A DNA stretch of 64,000 nucleotides from Methanoflorens sp963701995 (GTDB lineage Archaea; Halobacteriota; Bog-38; Methanoflorentales; Methanoflorentaceae): NCBI GenBank assembly GCA_963701995.1, contig OY969693.1, forward strand, positions 1,860,001 to 1,924,000, given 5' to 3'. Below the pieces are notes generated by a model. The model ran no database searches. It was not told the DNA's origin and saw nothing but the letters and a program-made list of their open reading frames with translations. The number at the start of each line of letters is the position of its first letter. The stretch's first letter is position 1. Shown piece after piece: positions 51,273-59,730 of this stretch. The position numbers were made by a program, and so were the translations under genes.

Positions 51273-52394
51273 TTACGTCTCTGCCTCGCCGAACAGTCTG
51301 CTCACCAGCCACTGGGGGTTGAACTTGACGATGTCGTCGTACTTTTGTCCTAGTCCTAAAAAGAGGATTGGCTTGTTCGTAGCGTGCGCTATTGAGATGG
51401 CTGTCCCCCCTCTTGAATCAGCATCCACTTTGGTGAGAATTGATCCATCGATAGCCATTGCGGTATTGAACTGCAGCGCGCGTTCAACCGCGTCATTGCC
51501 CGCGAGGGCTTCGTCGACAAAAACCACAAGATCCGCATCGATTACTCGCTCAATTTTTTTGAGTTGATTCATGAGGTTAACATTGGTGTGGATTCGACCG
51601 GCGGTATCTGCAAGCACGACGTCTTTGTGTTTTGCGCGCGCGTACTGCACTGCGTCATAGATGACGGCAGCGGGGTCCGCGCCCTGCTGGTGCTTGATGA
51701 GCTTCACTCCTAGGTTGTCAGCGTGTCGCTCAATTTGTTCAAGGGCGCCGGCCCGGTACGTGTCCCCTGCTGCAAGCACGACAGCATACCCCTGGTTCTT
51801 GAGGCGGTATGCCACTTTTGCAATAGTCGTGGTCTTTCCTGTTCCATTGATGCCGGTAAACACGATGGTCACAGGTTTTGGTGCCTCTTTGACAAGTTCG
51901 TCGAAATCAAGGCCGTTTACATCGAGCACTTTCAAGATTCCGTCGCGCAACGCTTGCTCGACCAGTGCGCCGATGTCTTGGCGCCACTTGCGCTTGGTGC
52001 CAATCAGCTCCTTTTTTACCGTATCAACGATCTCTTCAGAGACTGACATCGCCACATCGCTTTCAAGGAGTGCAATCTCAAGATCCCATAGCGGCTCTTC
52101 CAGGTCTTTTTCCTTTATTTCTCTTTCAAAAAGGGACTTGCCCCTTGTCGGTCTTGTAGTCTCGCCTTGCATTACCCCCCGCGTCGGCGCTTCAGCCGAT
52201 TGAGGGGCCTCGACTGCCTCGTCAACGTGAACAGCGTGAGGCGTGTATGCCTCGTTTGTGGCTTCTTCTGGACCTTCGGCTAGGGGAGTGGCATCATTTG
52301 CAGCTGTCTCGACCTCTGCATCATCAAGCGCGCGTTCTTTGTTATTGACGGTCTGCTTAAATTGATTGAGTTTTTGCCTCAAGCTTTCAAACAT
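51273..52394 (-). CDS. ftsY: SRP receptor FtsY
   Basis: Membrane-associated receptor GTPase of 373 residues. A charged, acidic N-terminal A region (residues about 15-95) precedes the NG domain with VFTGINGTGKTTTIAKVAYR, DTAGRIHTNVNLMNQLKKIE and TKVDADSRGGTAISIA. It sits between pfdA and srp54 in a four-gene run. Confidence 0.96.
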   Translation of the reverse strand: MFESLRQKLNQFKQTVNNKERALDDAEVETAANDATPLAEGPEEATNEAYTPHAVHVDEAVEAPQSAEAPTRGVMQGETTRPTRGKSLFEREIKEKDLEEPLWDLEIALLESDVAMSVSEEIVDTVKKELIGTKRKWRQDIGALVEQALRDGILKVLDVNGLDFDELVKEAPKPVTIVFTGINGTGKTTTIAKVAYRLKNQGYAVVLAAGDTYRAGALEQIERHADNLGVKLIKHQQGADPAAVIYDAVQYARAKHKDVVLADTAGRIHTNVNLMNQLKKIERVIDADLVVFVDEALAGNDAVERALQFNTAMAIDGSILTKVDADSRGGTAISIAHATNKPILFLGLGQKYDDIVKFNPQWLVSRLFGEAET

Positions 52395-52820
52395 CTAGCG
52401 TGCCGCCTGTGACTGCGATTGGTACGCCTGTAATTTCGATTGGAGTGCGTAGATTTGAGAGCCGATCTGATTCAGCCGAGCCGCGAATTGTCCTTGCATG
52501 TCCGTTAGTTTTTTCTTTCGGTCGTTGAGGTACGAAACCGCGTCGGTGACATCCACCTCAGCGGAGACGTTCGCGCCGAGTCCAATGATAACCCTTTTCG
52601 TTTGAGGAATGCTGCCATAGACGAACGAGCTTGCCCCGATCGGTATAAGCGTTTCTTTGCCGATCTTGGGCTTGGAAAGCGCTTCAACAGCCGTGACCGC
52701 GTTTTCTATCTCGTTGATGGTGAAGCTGATGACCTCCATTTGTTGCTCGTACGCACGCGCTTCTGCCTCAGTTTGTTGGAGTTGGGCGACCAACACGCGC
52801 ACTTCTTGCTCGCTTGCCAT
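52395..52820 (-). CDS. pfdA: Prefoldin alpha subunit
   Basis: A 141-residue coiled-coil chaperone subunit. N- and C-terminal helices flank a beta-hairpin centre (LIPIGASSFVYGSIPQTKRV then IIGLGANVSAEV). The prefoldin hexamer hands unfolded proteins to the thermosome. It starts 4 bases after the stop of the L18Ae gene. Confidence 0.94.
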   Translation of the reverse strand: MASEQEVRVLVAQLQQTEAEARAYEQQMEVISFTINEIENAVTAVEALSKPKIGKETLIPIGASSFVYGSIPQTKRVIIGLGANVSAEVDVTDAVSYLNDRKKKLTDMQGQFAARLNQIGSQIYALQSKLQAYQSQSQAAR

Positions 52821-52824
52821 GCTA

Positions 52825-53013
52825 TCACACCTCTTCCGCTTCGACGGACTCGATTCGAATCATCTTCCGCTTTAAGCCATGCTCACTGCCGATAAGTGAG
52901 TAGAGCTTTTCGGCGGCATTTTTCTCGTTGTTGCTCGAGACTTTTTTTGTAAATCGTTCCCACGAACGTCCTGCTTTGAAGGAACCCGTTATTTGAAAGG
53001 TTTTGCTTTCCAT
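52825..53013 (-). CDS. rpl18A: Ribosomal protein L18Ae (LX)
   Basis: A 62-residue large-subunit protein from ATG 53013 (MESKTFQITGSFKAGRSWER), with the conserved FTKKVSSNNEKNAAEKLYS and ending in RIESVEAEEV. The open frame adds six residues upstream that are not typical. It is the first gene after eif6 in the usual archaeal array eif6-rpl18A-pfdA-ftsY. Confidence 0.93.
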   Translation of the reverse strand: MESKTFQITGSFKAGRSWERFTKKVSSNNEKNAAEKLYSLIGSEHGLKRKMIRIESVEAEEV

Positions 53014-53180
53014 ACTTACACCATTAGTCAATCAGCGTGTGATAGGCGCCTGGGGCGTGCGCGTATGAGGCCAATGTCCTCGCTGCCGAAGATCACTTGA
53101 TCATTGAGTTATTCGCGAGGTTATCTATTAAATAGCTATCCAAACTAACGAGAACGGCCGTTGTGGGGCGCTTCTAAAGG

Positions 53181-53849
53181 CTACAGAAACCCTAGCGACT
53201 CCTCTATCCGCCCGAGCTCTATTCCTGTCGTCTCTAGGCCTACGACGTAGCCCTTCGTGTTTGCAAGAAGTGAAGATCCCACGAGCGGTGATCCATAGTT
53301 CACGGTGCCGATGTTGACGGGAACGCCGAAGGTGTCGTCCAGCTTCGAAAGCTCTCCTTCTGTCGCTTTTGGATGCGCCAAAACGCCTTTATTCGTTGCG
53401 CACGCTGCCATCCCAACCGTCTTCAGACCGGCGACCGTTCCGCGCTGTACGTCCACTCCTAAGGCCTCAGAAATGACTCTGTCGGCTCGAGCGATTAGGT
53501 TGGGGTGGATCAGCGCCGCGGTATCGTTTGCGAGGATGACGTTTCCAGCGGCATTGATCCTCCCAGGGAGCTTTCGCACGGTCAAACCTCCGCAACTCGC
53601 CTTGAGCTGTGCCATCTCGTGCCTGAGCGCGTTATTTGAAATGACAAATCCGTTCGAGTTTCCGACGACGAGCGATCCGACGACTGTGCTTGAGCCTACG
53701 AGGAGTGGGACGGGGGTCACGTCCAGCTCCTGTAGGAAGTTGAGTTGCTCCTCCTCGCTCGGCGCTGGTGCAGTAAGCAAGAAATCTTCGGTACACTCAG
53801 CAAAGACGCCGAGCACGGCGCTTCCGTCTATCGAGATGCGCTTGACCAC
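53181..53849 (-). CDS. eif6: Translation initiation factor 6
   Basis: Ribosome anti-association factor of about 222 residues with five-fold pseudo-symmetric repeats, e.g. VGSSTVVGSLVVGNSNGFVI and VNYGSPLVGSSLLANTKGYV. GTG at 53849 (VVKRISIDGSAVLGVFAEC) is preferred. The frame extends to 53930, but that extra part is Arg-rich, is not conserved and overlaps rpl31e. Confidence 0.93.
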   Translation of the reverse strand: MVKRISIDGSAVLGVFAECTEDFLLTAPAPSEEEQLNFLQELDVTPVPLLVGSSTVVGSLVVGNSNGFVISNNALRHEMAQLKASCGGLTVRKLPGRINAAGNVILANDTAALIHPNLIARADRVISEALGVDVQRGTVAGLKTVGMAACATNKGVLAHPKATEGELSKLDDTFGVPVNIGTVNYGSPLVGSSLLANTKGYVVGLETTGIELGRIEESLGFL

Positions 53850-53892
53850 GTTGGATCCTCTGCGAGTGGTTTTCTTTCTACAAACGCGTGCA

Positions 53893-54174
53893 TCACGATT
53901 CGGTCGCGAGTTCTGCTTCGACGACGCCATCGTCGAACTTCATCGCCCGGACGGTGATCTTATTCGGCGGATTGCTCGAGCCTCTCTCCCAGACTTTTTG
54001 GTTGATCGAGGGATCAAGTTTGACTTTATCTTCTTCCGCGCTCAAATGGTGGGCGAGGTACTGACGAATTTCCGATATCGCCTTCTTGCTGCGTCTCCAT
54101 CTAGGCGTGTGTTTCACCGCTCGCAGTGGTATGGTGTACACCCGCTCTTCCTCCACCTTCGTGTCTTTCGCCAT
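53893..54174 (-). CDS. rpl31e: Ribosomal protein L31e
   Basis: A 93-residue large-subunit protein with ERVYTIPLRAVKHTPRWRRS, KKAISEIRQYLAHHL and the C-terminal NPPNKITVRAMKFDDGVVEA. Full length. Its start lies 6 bases after the rpl39e stop. Confidence 0.96.
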   Translation of the reverse strand: MAKDTKVEEERVYTIPLRAVKHTPRWRRSKKAISEIRQYLAHHLSAEEDKVKLDPSINQKVWERGSSNPPNKITVRAMKFDDGVVEAELATES

Positions 54175-54180
54175 GAACTA

Positions 54181-54333
54181 TCACACCTTGAGGCGACCGC
54201 GTCGCCAGTGCCGCCTTTTTGGATGGGTCGTCACGTTGCGGTTTGTGCGTACGGTCACCCACGCCGGCACGCGCCTGTTTTGACTTGTGGCTTTTGCGAG
54301 TCGTTTCTTTTTCCCTTTGCTTACTTTGCTCAT
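54181..54333 (-). CDS. rpl39e: Ribosomal protein L39e
   Basis: A 50-residue highly basic protein (MSKVSKGKKKRLAKATSQN at the start, RRHWRRGRLKV at the end) lining the large-subunit exit tunnel. Tryptophan pattern VPAWVTVRTNRNVT is diagnostic. Co-transcribed with rpl31e. Confidence 0.95.
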   Translation of the reverse strand: MSKVSKGKKKRLAKATSQNRRVPAWVTVRTNRNVTTHPKRRHWRRGRLKV

Positions 54334-54443
54334 TGCAGTCCCTCTGTAGCAGATCTCGGTGGATTGCTCGGCATTTCCAACATCCTCACGATCAGAATAG
54401 CCTATTTCATTTCATCGTTAATAATTGTTTACGCCAATATGGC

Positions 54444-55031
54444 TCAGAAAACCGCGCTTTTTCGGCCTGTGACCTTTGACTGGATGTGCTCCTGTGGGAA
54501 AACGGCCTTCACAGCCTCGTAGCCGTATGACCTCTCCATAACCCTGCGCAGTTCGACCTCGTAGTCAAACGAGATGCACTCCCCGTACGTAACCTCGAGA
54601 AGCGCGGCAGCAAGCACGTCGATCGTCCTTCGTCCATAGCCGAGGAGCGGCCGCACGTAGTCGATCCCCGAGCGATCTTCCAGACTTCGCGCCTCACGCG
54701 CGTTCAAGAGCGGCGCTTTATCGTCCCGGCGCGTCCCATCGGCCACGACCTGATAGCGTGCGGCGGCGCGTTCAAGCGCCGTTTTGTGCAGGTGGTTTAT
54801 GCCTCTGTTGGGGTATCCGTCCTTGATCATTGCGTCGACGGTGGCCGTTGCGAGGCCCTCGTCAAGGCCGATGGTCACGTGGGGAAAACCGAGTACGCGC
54901 GCCACTGAAGCCGCGTCATTCGGCACAATCCCGAACGACATCGTAACGAGCTCAATTTGCGCAAAAGGGCTGAGAAGAAGGGCTGCGAGTGCGCTATCCT
55001 TGCCCCCGCTGAACAAAACGCCGACCTTCAT
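54444..55031 (-). CDS. PP-loop ATP pyrophosphatase (COG2117-like)
   Basis: A 195-residue protein with an N-terminal N-type ATP pyrophosphatase P-loop GVLFSGGKDSALAALLLSPF and central GYPNRGINHLHKTALERAAA, plus VADGTRRDDKAPLLN. Predicted to adenylate a substrate, perhaps in RNA modification; the reaction is unknown. It overlaps the PDCD5 gene stop by four bases. Confidence 0.78.
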   Translation of the reverse strand: MKVGVLFSGGKDSALAALLLSPFAQIELVTMSFGIVPNDAASVARVLGFPHVTIGLDEGLATATVDAMIKDGYPNRGINHLHKTALERAAARYQVVADGTRRDDKAPLLNAREARSLEDRSGIDYVRPLLGYGRRTIDVLAAALLEVTYGECISFDYEVELRRVMERSYGYEAVKAVFPQEHIQSKVTGRKSAVF

Positions 55032-55357
55032 CTGCGCGTGATGCGTATATTCTGCTTCTTGGGGGCGATTTGTTTGAGGAGTTGCTTAAGCTGTTCGTCA
55101 GTTATCGTTCCCGTAAGCCTGCCACTTTGGTACAGGGCGAGCAGCTGCGACTCCACTGAGTCGGCAAAGTCGGGCCGCGTCAATCTGATGCTGTTCAGCC
55201 GTTCCCGAGCTTCGGGGGTGAGTACCTGTCGCAGCAGGGCGCTTCTTCGCGCTTGTGCCTGTTCTACCTCTTCGGTGGACGCCCCTTGCATTCCGCTCTG
55301 CTGCGCTTGGAGTTGTTCGAGGCGTCGCCTCCGTATTTGTTCGAGGTCATCATCCAT
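55028..55357 (-). CDS. PDCD5-like DNA-binding protein
   Basis: A helical protein of about 109 residues (start ATG 55357; 55366 gives three more). MDDDLEQIRRRRLEQLQAQQ is typical, as are RQVLTPEARERLNSIRLTRP and TDEQLKQLLKQIAPKKQNIR. Archaeal PDCD5 relatives bind DNA non-specifically. Encoded next to S19e as in many archaea. Confidence 0.92.
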   Translation of the reverse strand: MDDDLEQIRRRRLEQLQAQQSGMQGASTEEVEQAQARRSALLRQVLTPEARERLNSIRLTRPDFADSVESQLLALYQSGRLTGTITDEQLKQLLKQIAPKKQNIRITRR

Positions 55358-55378
55358 AATCCTCACACTCCGGGTCGT

Positions 55379-55798
55379 CTATGCGCTTTGTGCGAGCTCG
55401 TACGCGCTATTGTCGAGGAGCGATCTGCCTTGTGACGAGATCTCGCGACCTTTTGGGGTCGTCTTAACGAACCCCGCGCTCTCGAGCTGTTGCATCGCTT
55501 TTCGAATTATTGAGCCGCTCGCTTTGACAAATCGCTCAGGTTTTGACAAGTTGTCGGTTTTGCCCCCGTAGACCGAGCGGAGTCGCTGCGTGCCAACGGG
55601 GCCGTCCATCGCGATGCGGCGCAGCAGCGCGGCGCAGCGGACATACCACCAGTCATCGTTTTGCGGTGGGTGTTCCCTGTGCATCCCCGTCTTTACCCAC
55701 GACGCCCATTCCGGGGGGGTGAATCGTTCGTCGCTCTTCAGCTTCGTTGCGGTAAGTTCGATCAGTTTATTGGCAGGAACATCGTACAGCGTGGTCAT
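55379..55798 (-). CDS. rps19e: Ribosomal protein S19e
   Basis: A 139-residue small-subunit protein with winged-helix fold: LYDVPANKLIELTATKLKSD, PPEWASWVKTGMHREHPPQN and WWYVRCAALLRRIAMDGPVG. Full length; first gene upstream of PDCD5. Confidence 0.96.
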   Translation of the reverse strand: MTTLYDVPANKLIELTATKLKSDERFTPPEWASWVKTGMHREHPPQNDDWWYVRCAALLRRIAMDGPVGTQRLRSVYGGKTDNLSKPERFVKASGSIIRKAMQQLESAGFVKTTPKGREISSQGRSLLDNSAYELAQSA

Positions 55799-55859
55799 TT
55801 AATCTCCTAATTGGACTTCTCTACTGGAATCAAGCGTCTTTACGTCTTTTTTACTTATA

Positions 55860-56171
55860 TCATTTTCTCTGATACGCGTAGCCGTCTTGAGCCGTTTTTT
55901 TGACGCGATACGGCGAAAGATACACAGCGGTGGCACCCTTCAAATCGACCAACCGCGCGCCCGAAGCGTGCTCGAGCTCGTGCGCGATCTCCTCGCGACT
56001 TGATTCGAACAAGGCGGTCTTCAGGATCTTCACTTTGACCATCTTCCTTAGCTTGAGTTGACGTCGCAGTTCGAGCATGATCGCATCGTTTGCGCCGTAC
56101 TTGCCGATCCAGAGGGTCGGGATAAGCTCTGCTGAGAGCGTCTTAAGTTTTTGCATGTCACTTTTGGTCAT
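55860..56171 (-). CDS. YhbY/CRM-domain RNA-binding protein
   Basis: A 103-residue CRM-domain protein with LWIGKYGANDAIMLELRRQL and the KVKI-x-LE-type strand (MVKVKILKTALFESSREEIA), ending with GATAVYLSPYRV. Bacterial YhbY binds pre-50S ribosomes, so a ribosome-assembly role is likely. It lies in a run with rps19e and Rpp21. Confidence 0.88.
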   Translation of the reverse strand: MTKSDMQKLKTLSAELIPTLWIGKYGANDAIMLELRRQLKLRKMVKVKILKTALFESSREEIAHELEHASGARLVDLKGATAVYLSPYRVKKTAQDGYAYQRK

Positions 56172-56187
56172 CTGTGTGGATTGCGAT

Positions 56188-56484
56188 TCAATAACGCCTC
56201 AGGCTACCGCACTTTAAGCACGTGATAACGGTACGTTTGTCTTTTATGCGCACGCGTGCGTTCGCTCCGTAGACGAAATAAGTCCCGCAGCTTCGGCAAA
56301 AACGCATCTTCTTTTTTTCGAGTGGCACCCGGTGCTTCGTCGCCAGCCGCCGAACAAGCTCGACATAGCGATCACTTCGCTGCGCGTGTGCCGGAAACTC
56401 TGCGGCGGCCGCATCGAACAAACGGTCGATGCGCTGCAACACGATGTCGTTAATAAACTCTTTCTTCTTTCTTCGTTGGGACAT
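56188..56484 (-). CDS. rnp4: Ribonuclease P protein component 4 (Rpp21)
   Basis: A 98-residue zinc-ribbon subunit of RNase P, with RRLATKHRVPLEKKKMRFCR, then CRSCGTYFVYG and CLKCGSLRRY supplying four cysteines. Required with Rpp29 for archaeal RNase P. Full length. Confidence 0.93.
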   Translation of the reverse strand: MSQRRKKKEFINDIVLQRIDRLFDAAAAEFPAHAQRSDRYVELVRRLATKHRVPLEKKKMRFCRSCGTYFVYGANARVRIKDKRTVITCLKCGSLRRY

Positions 56485-56508
56485 CTTCTACACACGCCGT
56501 GCAAAGCT

Positions 56509-56518
56509 TAATATACGT
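56509..56518 (+). promoter_or_regulatory. TATA box for tRNA-Gly (TCC)
   Basis: TTAATATACG is about 34 bases upstream of the mature 5' end of the tRNA gene. Confidence 0.5.
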
Positions 56519-56542
56519 TCTGTTAAAGTAGTTTTGCGTCGC

Positions 56543-56626
56543 GCACCGATGGTCTAGTGGCTATGACTTGGGCCTTCCAACGCGTGAAGAAAGCCCACAA
56601 CCCGGGTTCGAATCCCGGTCGGTGCA
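56543..56626 (+). tRNA. tRNA-Gly (TCC anticodon) with 12-base intron
   Basis: Acceptor GCACCGA/TCGGTGC, anticodon stem TGGGC/GCCCA. The loop of 19 bases becomes CTTCCAA with anticodon TCC after removing 12 bases behind position 37. The remaining 72 bases form a normal cloverleaf. The intron is very short and forms little secondary structure of its own. Confidence 0.9.
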
Positions 56627-56652
56627 CTCTCGCGCCCGCAGTACCGACGGCA

Positions 56653-56922
56653 TCACAGCATTCGGGTTACGGCCACGACTTGAATGCTTTCTACCTCTTC
56701 GATTACCGATAGAGAAGCTTCTAAAGCTTCAGTTCCGCCCTCTTTGTCCTCAACGATGACGGTGATCAGTAGCGCTTTAAGCCCAAACGCGATGGGTTGC
56801 ACTTCGCAGCTATGGATCCGTCCGTACTGGGCGACATGAGCTTCAATTCGAGCACTTAGGCCCTTAAGATCAACGTCCGGGCCGTTGGGCATTATCTTTA
56901 TCTGTGCCGCTACTTCTCCCAT
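56653..56922 (-). CDS. ef1b: Elongation factor 1-beta
   Basis: An 89-residue nucleotide-exchange factor for EF-1A, with GEVAAQIKIMPNGPDVDLKG, PIAFGLKALLITVIVEDKEG and a C-terminal strand SIQVVAVTRML. Full length. It starts directly after the stop of the zinc-ribbon gene, the usual archaeal pair. Confidence 0.95.
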   Translation of the reverse strand: MGEVAAQIKIMPNGPDVDLKGLSARIEAHVAQYGRIHSCEVQPIAFGLKALLITVIVEDKEGGTEALEASLSVIEEVESIQVVAVTRML

Positions 56923-57078
56923 CTAAGGGCCTCCGAAACCACACGCACATCGGTACGGATTACTCAGCTTCTTGCACTTCTTGCATCGCGTGATTATCTC
57001 TCCGCACGAGGGGCACGGGTACGCTATGGCGCTACCCCTGGCCATTCGCGCACCGCACGATATGCACGTCGTCTCCAT
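56923..57078 (-). CDS. Small zinc-ribbon protein (HVO_2753-like)
   Basis: A 51-residue protein with METTCISCGARM, PCPSCGE, CKKC and CACGFGGP; eight cysteines in four CxxC-type pairs can hold two zinc ions. The pattern ARG-x-A-x-x-YPCPSCG and NPYRC is that of a conserved archaeal two-zinc protein found beside ef1b. Probably RNA-binding. Confidence 0.9.
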   Translation of the reverse strand: METTCISCGARMARGSAIAYPCPSCGEIITRCKKCKKLSNPYRCACGFGGP

Positions 57079-57164
57079 TCTTTCACTTCTCGGGTCGCGT
57101 CTGTCAGTGAGTGAACATCGCCGTATCAGTTGCTTCTAGTCTATAGAGCGACGACTTTTATAAA

Positions 57165-57785
57165 CTACTTTCGTCCAATGATCGTCGTGCCGATCGTACT
57201 GCATCCCCTGGCAGCGTCGACGACGCGTTGAAAGTGCCGGCCGTTGACAATTGTGCAGTTCAACTCGTACTTCTTCAAGAGCTCGGGGAGCAACGCGTCC
57301 ACACACGTCTCTGACGTGAGGTCGCTCGCTGCGACGGTTGAAATCACTTCGTTTGCTGACAAGATCCCGTCGACGTCGGTCGCTATGACGAGATCGGCAT
57401 TGAGTTGATGGGCAACCCAGCCCGCGATGGAGTCTGCAGTAGCGTTCCAAGAGTGTGGTAAGGGGTCACGCTCGTACAGCACTCTGAACGGCAACAGTAT
57501 GCGAATTCCGCACTCAGCTGCGCGGAGATCCTCAACCAATTCCGCTCCCGATGAGGCTAGGTAGAAGCCATATTGATTCGTCGCCAGGACGGCCATCCAG
57601 TGAGCGGTTGTTTCATCTATGCGCCGCGCGTAGTGTCTGACAGTCTGTGCAAATGGTCCACCCCCCGGCACCACAAGCGCGTCAACGTGAGCAGCAACCA
57701 GGTAGGCAATCAAATCCGCAGCCACCTCTATGAGGCTACCTCCGACCTTGAGCACGGTGTGCGTCTTGGTATCCTGTCCGTTCAT
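57165..57785 (-). CDS. mfnE: Amino acid kinase family protein, MfnE-like (methanofuran biosynthesis kinase)
   Basis: A 206-residue kinase with the amino-acid-kinase pattern VLKVGGSLIEVAADLIAYLV, VVPGGGPFAQTVRHYARRID, a central WNATADSIAGWVAHQLNADL, and ATDVDGILS. This is the COG2054 group that includes MfnE, which phosphorylates aminomethylfuranmethanol phosphate in methanofuran synthesis. Methanofuran is a C1 carrier of methanogens, ANME and Archaeoglobus. No other mfn gene is adjacent, so activity is inferred from family alone. Confidence 0.72.
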   Translation of the reverse strand: MNGQDTKTHTVLKVGGSLIEVAADLIAYLVAAHVDALVVPGGGPFAQTVRHYARRIDETTAHWMAVLATNQYGFYLASSGAELVEDLRAAECGIRILLPFRVLYERDPLPHSWNATADSIAGWVAHQLNADLVIATDVDGILSANEVISTVAASDLTSETCVDALLPELLKKYELNCTIVNGRHFQRVVDAARGCSTIGTTIIGRK

Positions 57786-57891
57786 CTGACCGATAGTTGT
57801 AGGCTTCAGGTAATATCTCCTTTTTGCAGCGGATCGTTATCTAAGTAGTTGAGCGCGAGAAGCGTGTTCGGCGATGCCGCGATTGCTACAA

Positions 57892-57902
57892 GGAGCTTCT
57901 TT
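57892..57902 (-). promoter_or_regulatory. Promoter-like TATA element upstream of mfnE
   Basis: The minus-strand element GATATAAAG lies about 110 bases upstream of the mfnE start, in the gap to the patatin gene. A leader of about 80 bases would follow. Confidence 0.35.
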
Positions 57903-58020
57903 ATATCTGCGGTTTTGTTTCCTGCGCCTTAGCGCTGTCTGCGGCCGATACTATAGGATGGGCGGACAAATTCCGACTCTTTCTCACGGTGCTATTTTGG
58001 GGGTTCAACATACCGCCCCT

Positions 58021-59730
58021 TTAGTGTAACTTTGCCCCTAGGTATCTCAACAAGGAACGGTCTTCGCAATGATCTGGTGGACGCCCGAGGGACCAATCCT
58101 CCTCAATGACGTCGGAGCCCCACTCACCGAGGTCAAGCTCATCCCACGGAGTTGGTATCAGTGGTTTGTTGCTGCCCCCTTCACGGTGCCAGTCGTGTGG
58201 TTCCCAACATAAGTACATCTTGACATAATCGTCGGGAAGCGAACGCTTCTTGTCGTCGTCGGAAAGTGAGCTCGACTCGACGACAGCTAATCGCTTATCA
58301 ATATACGCCTTTAGCTCTTTTTTCTTCTGCCGGATATTGCATAAGGTAGTTGTGTCAACCACATTTGCGCACAAATGATGTGCGACTCGCCACGCGTATG
58401 GCACATCCCACAGATATTTTACGGCACTCGTCGATTTGTCTCTCACTTTTGACCATTCTTCGATAAGTTGATGTTCCAACGTCCAGATTTTTATTCGTTT
58501 TGACGTGATCTCCGCCGTGAGTTGCTCACACTGCTCGTAGAGCGAGTTCGGCGCACACGCACAAATTACATCGAACGCCCGCATATAGCCCTGATCTGCA
58601 TTAATTTTGAGGAGACCTATGTTGAGCTGTGTCCAGCCGTGAACCGGGATCAGCGGATCAATCACTTTCGATTCGATTTTTTTGCCAGTATCGTCAGTTG
58701 AAGCTATATCGCCTTCAGTGAGCTCATCCAATAGGATCGCGGCCGTCCGATTTGCGATGTCGAGCACATCGCATTCGTCGCTTTTCGGATCCCAATTCCT
58801 GTTGTTTACGACCCAATCTTCGGGCCGAACATCAAAGAGATTACTCGTGCTCCAATCCGTCATCTTTTTCTCTCCGCCTTCGCCCTTTACATCCAAAAAT
58901 GCATACTTTCGTCTGCGAGCTAAGCGTGGAAGGCAAAGAATGGCATAGATAGTGTCAGCGCCGCTCTTGATCGCTCCCTTGACGGGAACAACCTCTCGGG
59001 CACCCCCGTCGATATAGTAGCTTCCGCACGCCTCGACCGGCGGAAATATCAGTGGCACTGCTGCTGACGCAAGAGCTGCTTGGACGAGCAGGCCCGACGA
59101 TAGACAGGGCACGTAAAGCGTATCGTCGACAGTGCCACACAGCTCCTTGTTGTTCGTGAAGCACGTTTTTTGTCCCGTTTCTATGTTTGTTGCGAAAAGA
59201 CCGAATACAATTGCTGGGTCCAGTGCTTTTTCAATATCGTCGATCTTATCTAACATCCGTTGCTTGAGCTTGTCAGCTGTATAGAGAGCGCTTTCTCTTA
59301 CAGCGGTTCCGATCATGTCTTCCAAGTCGTCGATTCCGCAGACGATATCTCGAAGTGCTTCCTCTTTTGACTCTTGGATGAGGGCTGATATCGCTCGAAT
59401 GCGCCCTATGACACGAATTTGTCCTCCCAAAGGAATTTTTGAAGATTTCTCCGATTCCATAAAGGCTTTTAGTATTGGAGCTATGTTCTCGGACCACTTG
59501 TGTTGGGGAATCAGGTCTTCGCGGCCAATCACGTCTTCAGACCAGTACCTTTCCAACATGTGGTCGCAGCCCACGCCTGTTGAGACGATCACTGCGTTGA
59601 TCGCGCCAATTGACGTACCAAAGACGCACTTGATGTTAGGCAGAATGCCCTTTTTGTACAGAAATATTAAAGCTCCTACTTGGAAATCACCGAGCGTTCC
59701 TCCGCCGCCGAGCACAATTCCTGTTGGCAT
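58021..59730 (-). CDS. Patatin-like phospholipase
   Basis: A 569-residue protein. The patatin domain (residues about 3-330) has the oxyanion-hole motif GGGGTLGDFQVGAL, the nucleophile motif GTSIGAI (G-x-S-x-G) and the catalytic Asp in YIDGGAREVVP, so Ser/Asp dyad hydrolysis of lipid esters is expected. The C-terminal 230 residues are hydrophilic, rich in charged residues and of unknown fold. No signal peptide or membrane helix is evident. In bacteria such enzymes can be effectors or defence proteins; here no partner genes are seen. Confidence 0.88.
   Translation of the reverse strand: MPTGIVLGGGGTLGDFQVGALIFLYKKGILPNIKCVFGTSIGAINAVIVSTGVGCDHMLERYWSEDVIGREDLIPQHKWSENIAPILKAFMESEKSSKIPLGGQIRVIGRIRAISALIQESKEEALRDIVCGIDDLEDMIGTAVRESALYTADKLKQRMLDKIDDIEKALDPAIVFGLFATNIETGQKTCFTNNKELCGTVDDTLYVPCLSSGLLVQAALASAAVPLIFPPVEACGSYYIDGGAREVVPVKGAIKSGADTIYAILCLPRLARRRKYAFLDVKGEGGEKKMTDWSTSNLFDVRPEDWVVNNRNWDPKSDECDVLDIANRTAAILLDELTEGDIASTDDTGKKIESKVIDPLIPVHGWTQLNIGLLKINADQGYMRAFDVICACAPNSLYEQCEQLTAEITSKRIKIWTLEHQLIEEWSKVRDKSTSAVKYLWDVPYAWRVAHHLCANVVDTTTLCNIRQKKKELKAYIDKRLAVVESSSLSDDDKKRSLPDDYVKMYLCWEPHDWHREGGSNKPLIPTPWDELDLGEWGSDVIEEDWSLGRPPDHCEDRSLLRYLGAKLH

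Noticed and set aside
53305..54522. A 405-codon open frame on the plus strand
   Set aside because: It runs antisense through eif6, rpl31e and rpl39e, all well supported; its composition is that of complementary GC-rich coding DNA.
57895..58013. A 36-codon minus-strand frame just upstream of mfnE
   Set aside because: It has a start but no ribosome-binding site or family features; the region is better explained as promoter DNA.
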